Assembly (NCBI GenBank): GCA_021815835.1
Contig: JAKAZN010000028.1
Coordinates: 1 to 9,991 of the forward strand
Direction: 5' to 3'
DNA: 9,991 nucleotides
DNA from: Pseudomonadota bacterium
Lineage (GTDB): Bacteria; Pseudomonadota; Alphaproteobacteria; Acetobacterales; Acetobacteraceae
A program made the position numbers and the translations under genes. Shown one piece after another: positions 6,653 through 9,991 of the stretch (its first letter is position 1; the number at the start of each line of letters is the position of its first letter). A model generated the notes under the pieces. The model was not told where the DNA came from, did no database searches, and worked only from the letters and a program-made list of their open reading frames with translations.

Positions 6653-9652
6653 ATGTCCCCGCTCCGCAGATGCGCCCGGAGCCTGGCGCTCGGGCTGGCG
6701 GCGGTGCTGATCGCCGGCGCGGCCTGGGCCGCCCCTCCGGCCGGTTCCGTGCCGCACCGCCCGTTCCTGCGCATCGAGGCGGGCGGGCATATCGGCGCGG
6801 TGGCGCGGCTGTCGGTGGACGGCGACGGGCGCCTGATGGCCTCGGCCGGGTACGACAAGACGGTGCGGCTCTGGTCGCTGCCGGACGGGCAGGAACGGGC
6901 GGTGCTGCGGGTGCCGATCGGGCCGGGGCACGAGGGCGAGCTTTATGCCGTCGCGCTGACACCGGATGGGCGAAGGGTGTTCGCCGCCGGGGCCACGGGG
7001 GGGTCCTGGGACGGGACGTTCAGCATCTATCTGTTCAGCGTCCGCCGCGCCCGGCTGATCGGGCGGCTGCCGGGGCTGCCGGCGCCGGTCTTCGATCTGG
7101 CCGTTTCGCCGGACGGGACGCGCTTCGCCGCGGGGCTGGCGCATGGCGGGATGCGGGAGTGGGATGCGCATTCCGGCAAGCTGGTGGCGGCCGATCCGAA
7201 CTACGCCGGGCCGGTGCGGCGGGTGGCGTTCGGGGCGGGGAACCGGCTCTACACCACGGCGGCGGACGGCAAGCTGCGGGCCTATGACGCGGCCGGACAT
7301 CTGGTGGCGTCGCGGGTGCCGGAGCCGGGGTTGCAGCAGACGGGGTTGCAGCCTTGGGGGCTGGCGGTCTCGCCGGATGGCGGGCTGCTCGCGGTGACGT
7401 TCGCGCAGGCCGACAAGGCCGGGCGGCTGGTGGTGGATGTGGTCTCGGCGCGCGACCTGGCACCGGTGTTCAAGCCGGACACGAGCGGCCTGCATGGGGA
7501 GGGGCTGCTCGCGGTGGCCTGGGCGGCGACCGCATCGGGCCAGGTGCGGCTGCTCGCCGGCGGGTACGCGCATGGGGCGGCGGGGTATGTGATCCGCGCC
7601 TGGGGGGATTACGGCCTGGGCCCGGCGCGGGATCTGGCGGCCTCGCACGATACGATCCTGGATTTGCGCGCCGTTCCCGGCGGAGGCGCGGTGTATGCGG
7701 CGGAGGATCCGGGCTGGGGACGGATCGGGACGGATGGGGCCGTGGCGATCCGGCCGGCCCCGCCGCTGGCGGATCTGCGCCCCTCGCGGGAGGGGGGCCT
7801 GGGGGTGTCGGCGGCTGGCCGGGACGTGGTGTTCACGACGGCGGCCGGGCGGTTCCGGTTCGATGCCGCGTCCGGCGCGCTGACGCCGGCCGCGGCATCC
7901 GATCCGGGGCTGGCGTTCGCGCGGACGACGGCGCCGGGCGTGACGGTGACGGGCTGGCGGGACAGCACGGCGCCGCGCCTGGATGGGCACCCCCTGGCGC
8001 TGGGGCCGGAGGAGTTCAGCCGCTCGGTCGCGATCCTGCCGCATCATGGCGGCGTGCTGCTCGGCACGGATACCGACCTGCGGCTGTACGGCCCGGCCGG
8101 GCGGGAACTGGCGGCGCTGCCGATCCCGGCGGCGGCCTGGGCGGTCACGGTGAACGCGGCCGGCACGATCGCGGCGGCGGCGCTGCTGGACGGGACCATC
8201 CGCTGGTACGGGATCGGGCCGCGCGCGATCACCCCGCGCGTCGCCTTGTTCGTGGCCGCCGACGGCCAGCGCTGGGTGCTGTTCACGCCGAGCGGCTTCT
8301 TCGACGAATCGGAGCGCGGCGGGGACGACCTGGTCGGCCTGCTGATCGATCGCGGGGCCGATACGCCCCCGGCCTGGGCGAGCTTCGGCCAGGCCTTCCG
8401 CCCGCTCTATGCGCCCGCCGAGGTGCGCGCGGCGCTGGCGGGCAATACGGCGCCGGAGGCGGCGCGGCTGGCGTCTCTCGGCGATCTGGCCGCGCGGTTT
8501 GCCGATCAGCCGGGCGTGCGGGTGGTTTCAGGCTGCGCCGAGACCGCTTCGTCCTGCGTGAAGGTCGATCTGTCCTCCGGCGCGGGGCTGCTCCCGGCGG
8601 GCAGCCGGGCGCTGCGGCTGACCTTGCGGCTGGCCGATCATGGCGGCGGGCTGGGCGATCTGGACGTGTTCCTGAACGGGCGCAACGTGGGCCGCGAGGC
8701 GCCGCCGGCGATCCCCTCGGGCGCGCATGACGTGCAAACGAGCCTGCGGGTGAAGCTCGATCCGGGTCAGGAACGATTGCGCGTGCGGGCCTATGACCGC
8801 ACCAACAGCGTCTATGCCGAGACGCCGGCGCTGCATCTGACCGGCGGGAACGCGGCGCCAGCCGAGGGGGGAACGGCGGGCGCGAGCGCGGGGCGGCTGT
8901 TCGTGCTGGCGGTCGGGATCGATCATTTCGCCGCCCCCAGCCTGACCCTGCATTCGGCGGTGGCGGACGCGACGGATTTCGCGCGGCTGGCCGCGGCCTC
9001 GGGGAAGAAGGTGTTTGCCTCCGAGCATGTGGTCCTGCTGACCGACGCGCAGGCGACCCGGGCCGGCATCCTGGCGGCGTTCGCGAAGCTGGCGGCGGAG
9101 GTGCGGCCGGATGATACGTTCCTGTTCTATGTCGCCTCGCACGGCGCGCGGGCCGAGGGCGCCAGCGGAGCGTTCCTGCTGATCCCCGAGGACGTGTCCG
9201 ATCTGACCTCGTGGAACGCGGTGGCGCGCCAGGCGATCGACGAGAGCGCGCTCGTTTCGGCACTGTCGCGAATCCGGGCGCGCGACGCGGTGCTGTTCCT
9301 GGATACCTGCTACTCGGGCGCGGTGTCGGCCGACGCGCTGGCGAATGTGGGGCACGAGACGGGGCGGTATCTGATCGCCGCGGCAAGCTCGGTGCAGGAG
9401 GCGCTGGATACCTATGACGGGCATCACGGGCTGATGGTCTATGCGCTGGGGCGGGCGTTCGCCGGCGCGGCGCCGCACGGGTCGGACGGGATGATCGGGG
9501 CGCTGTCGCTGGGCGAATACCTGTCCAACGAGATCGACGTGCTGGCGCGGCGCAAGGGCTTCACGCAGGACGCGATGTTCAAGACGGCGCAGGAGAATCT
9601 GCGGTCGTTCCCGGTGGGGGCGGTGCTGGCGGCGGGGAGTTCAGGCCGCTAG
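6653..9652 (+). CDS. Secreted WD40-propeller protein with C-terminal caspase-like (peptidase C14) domain
   Basis: This 999-residue protein starts MSPLRRCARSLALG, a Sec signal peptide with likely cleavage after AWA (about residue 26). Residues 45 to about 540 hold degenerate WD40-type blades (HIGAVARLSVDGDGRLMASA...DKTVRLW; LAVSPDG twice; DGTIRWYG). TPSGFFDESERGGDDLVG (545-562) matches the connector usual in WD40-caspase proteins. A beta-sandwich lies near 650-735. The caspase domain begins at LFVLAVGIDHF (748). FLFYVASHGAR gives catalytic His830 and VLFLDTCYSG gives catalytic Cys886, so the dyad is intact. The mature chain has only three cysteines: Cys628, Cys635 (possible disulfide) and Cys886. 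Orthocaspases of this type usually cut after Arg or Lys. The frame stays open upstream to 6092, but that part is a shadow of the lipoprotein gene; the ATG at 6653 starts a clear signal peptide. The ribosome site is weak, which suggests coupling to the lipoprotein stop 2 nt upstream. Confidence 0.88.
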   Translation: MSPLRRCARSLALGLAAVLIAGAAWAAPPAGSVPHRPFLRIEAGGHIGAVARLSVDGDGRLMASAGYDKTVRLWSLPDGQERAVLRVPIGPGHEGELYAVALTPDGRRVFAAGATGGSWDGTFSIYLFSVRRARLIGRLPGLPAPVFDLAVSPDGTRFAAGLAHGGMREWDAHSGKLVAADPNYAGPVRRVAFGAGNRLYTTAADGKLRAYDAAGHLVASRVPEPGLQQTGLQPWGLAVSPDGGLLAVTFAQADKAGRLVVDVVSARDLAPVFKPDTSGLHGEGLLAVAWAATASGQVRLLAGGYAHGAAGYVIRAWGDYGLGPARDLAASHDTILDLRAVPGGGAVYAAEDPGWGRIGTDGAVAIRPAPPLADLRPSREGGLGVSAAGRDVVFTTAAGRFRFDAASGALTPAAASDPGLAFARTTAPGVTVTGWRDSTAPRLDGHPLALGPEEFSRSVAILPHHGGVLLGTDTDLRLYGPAGRELAALPIPAAAWAVTVNAAGTIAAAALLDGTIRWYGIGPRAITPRVALFVAADGQRWVLFTPSGFFDESERGGDDLVGLLIDRGADTPPAWASFGQAFRPLYAPAEVRAALAGNTAPEAARLASLGDLAARFADQPGVRVVSGCAETASSCVKVDLSSGAGLLPAGSRALRLTLRLADHGGGLGDLDVFLNGRNVGREAPPAIPSGAHDVQTSLRVKLDPGQERLRVRAYDRTNSVYAETPALHLTGGNAAPAEGGTAGASAGRLFVLAVGIDHFAAPSLTLHSAVADATDFARLAAASGKKVFASEHVVLLTDAQATRAGILAAFAKLAAEVRPDDTFLFYVASHGARAEGASGAFLLIPEDVSDLTSWNAVARQAIDESALVSALSRIRARDAVLFLDTCYSGAVSADALANVGHETGRYLIAAASSVQEALDTYDGHHGLMVYALGRAFAGAAPHGSDGMIGALSLGEYLSNEIDVLARRKGFTQDAMFKTAQENLRSFPVGAVLAAGSSGR

Positions 9653-9682
9653 CAAGCGGCGGGGGGTTCAGGCCGCTAGCAA
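9629..9682. repeat. 27-bp tandem duplication covering both convergent stop codons
   Basis: Positions 9629-9655 and 9656-9682 are adjacent copies with 26 of 27 bases identical. The first contains the caspase TAG (9650-9652); the second contains the grxC stop and last codons on the minus strand. GCCGC (9645-9649) and GCGGC (9656-9660) can pair around the first copy's TAGCAA, forming a 5-bp stem in the 15-nt gap between the genes. The repeated sequence includes TTCAGGCCGCTAGCAA. Confidence 0.9.
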
Positions 9683-9925
9683 CGGGTCGAGCTTGCCCGC
9701 GCGATCGAGGGCGAGCAGGTCGTCGCAGCCGCCGATATGCTTCCCGGCGATGAAAATCTGCGGGACGGTGCTGCTGCCGCCGGAGCGTTTGGTGGCCTCG
9801 GCGCGTTCGGCGGTGCCGTGCGGGGCGCTGATTTCGCGCACGGTCGCGCCTTTTTCAGCGAGCAGATGCAGGGCGCGGGCGCAGTAGGGGCACCAGGGCT
9901 GGGTGTAGATCTCGATCTCGGGCAT
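9668..9925 (-). CDS. grxC: Glutaredoxin 3 (class I, CPYC)
   Basis: This 85-residue thioredoxin-fold protein has the dithiol active site WCPYC (Cys12, Cys15) after the first strand EIEIYTQP. The cis-proline loop STVPQIFI and the following GGCDDL, which contact glutathione, are both intact. Length and motif order match GrxC. It reduces disulfides and glutathione mixed disulfides in the cytoplasm using glutathione. On the minus strand AGGAG lies 10 nt before the ATG, a strong ribosome site. The gene is convergent with the caspase gene and its last codons are part of the 27-bp duplication. In many alphaproteobacteria grxC is followed by a carbon-nitrogen hydrolase and a DUF1178 gene; here the DUF1178 gene is 4.3 kb away, beyond the caspase module. 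Confidence 0.93.
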   Translation of the reverse strand: MPEIEIYTQPWCPYCARALHLLAEKGATVREISAPHGTAERAEATKRSGGSSTVPQIFIAGKHIGGCDDLLALDRAGKLDPLLAA

Positions 9926-9991
9926 CGCGGGGTGTCTCCTGGGGCGTTATGTCGGGGAGGCTGGGGCGCGGTGCAAGGGGGGGTGGGAATC

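Noticed and set aside
6461..8047. Minus-strand open frame of 528 codons
   Set aside because: It is antisense to the WD40 part of the caspase gene and is His/Arg/Pro-rich; a shadow.
9926..9991. Possible sigma-70 promoter for grxC (TTGCAC and CATAAC on the minus strand)
   Set aside because: The spacer is 19 nt and the start would fall in or next to the Shine-Dalgarno sequence, so the arrangement does not work for a led transcript.

Overview
The window is GC-rich throughout, with strong G/C at third codon positions and long spurious antisense reading frames. The gene set (a DUF1178 zinc-ribbon protein, a GrxC-type glutaredoxin, GMC and FAD_binding_2 flavoenzymes, and a WD40-caspase protein) fits an alphaproteobacterium, most likely Rhodospirillales and perhaps Acetobacteraceae. 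That placement rests on gene style, not on a marker gene, and no species can be named. I see no rRNA, tRNA, CRISPR array or insertion sequence.

Layout. (1) Positions 1-674, minus strand: the first 224 codons of an unrecognised protein with a low-complexity N-terminus; its end lies outside the window. (2) 675-909: a divergent intergenic region. (3) 910-4776, plus strand: a three-gene oxidoreductase operon made of a FAD_binding_2 flavoprotein, a small protein resembling gluconate 2-dehydrogenase subunit 3, and a GMC oxidoreductase overlapping it by 4 nt. The GMC protein has a Cys-X5-Cys-X3-Cys motif like the iron-sulfur ligands of bacterial FAD-glucose dehydrogenase. No export signal is visible on any of the three. 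(4) 4825-5322, minus strand: a DUF1178 protein convergent with the GMC gene. (5) 5323-5615: a divergent intergenic region with an inverted repeat, a sigma-54-like -24/-12 element and a perfect 14-bp palindrome. (6) 5616-9652, plus strand: a two-gene envelope module. The first gene encodes a lipoprotein with a glycine zipper and an SH3b-like domain. Two bases after its stop begins a 999-residue secreted protein with a WD40-type propeller, a beta-sandwich and a C-terminal caspase-like peptidase domain with an intact His/Cys pair. (7) 9668-9925, minus strand: a glutaredoxin (grxC) convergent with the caspase gene.

How they may work together. The flavoprotein/GMC operon looks like a two-step oxidation unit, with the GMC-small subunit complex oxidising an alcohol and the FAD_binding_2 enzyme acting on the same or a related molecule; the substrate is unknown. 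The lipoprotein and caspase are both predicted to leave the cytoplasm and are probably translated together, so they may form an envelope-located protease module. This pair is the best candidate for an undescribed system. It lies between grxC and the DUF1178 gene, which are often close neighbours in alphaproteobacteria, so it may be an insertion into a conserved locus. Both convergent gene junctions carry short tandem duplications that include stop codons.
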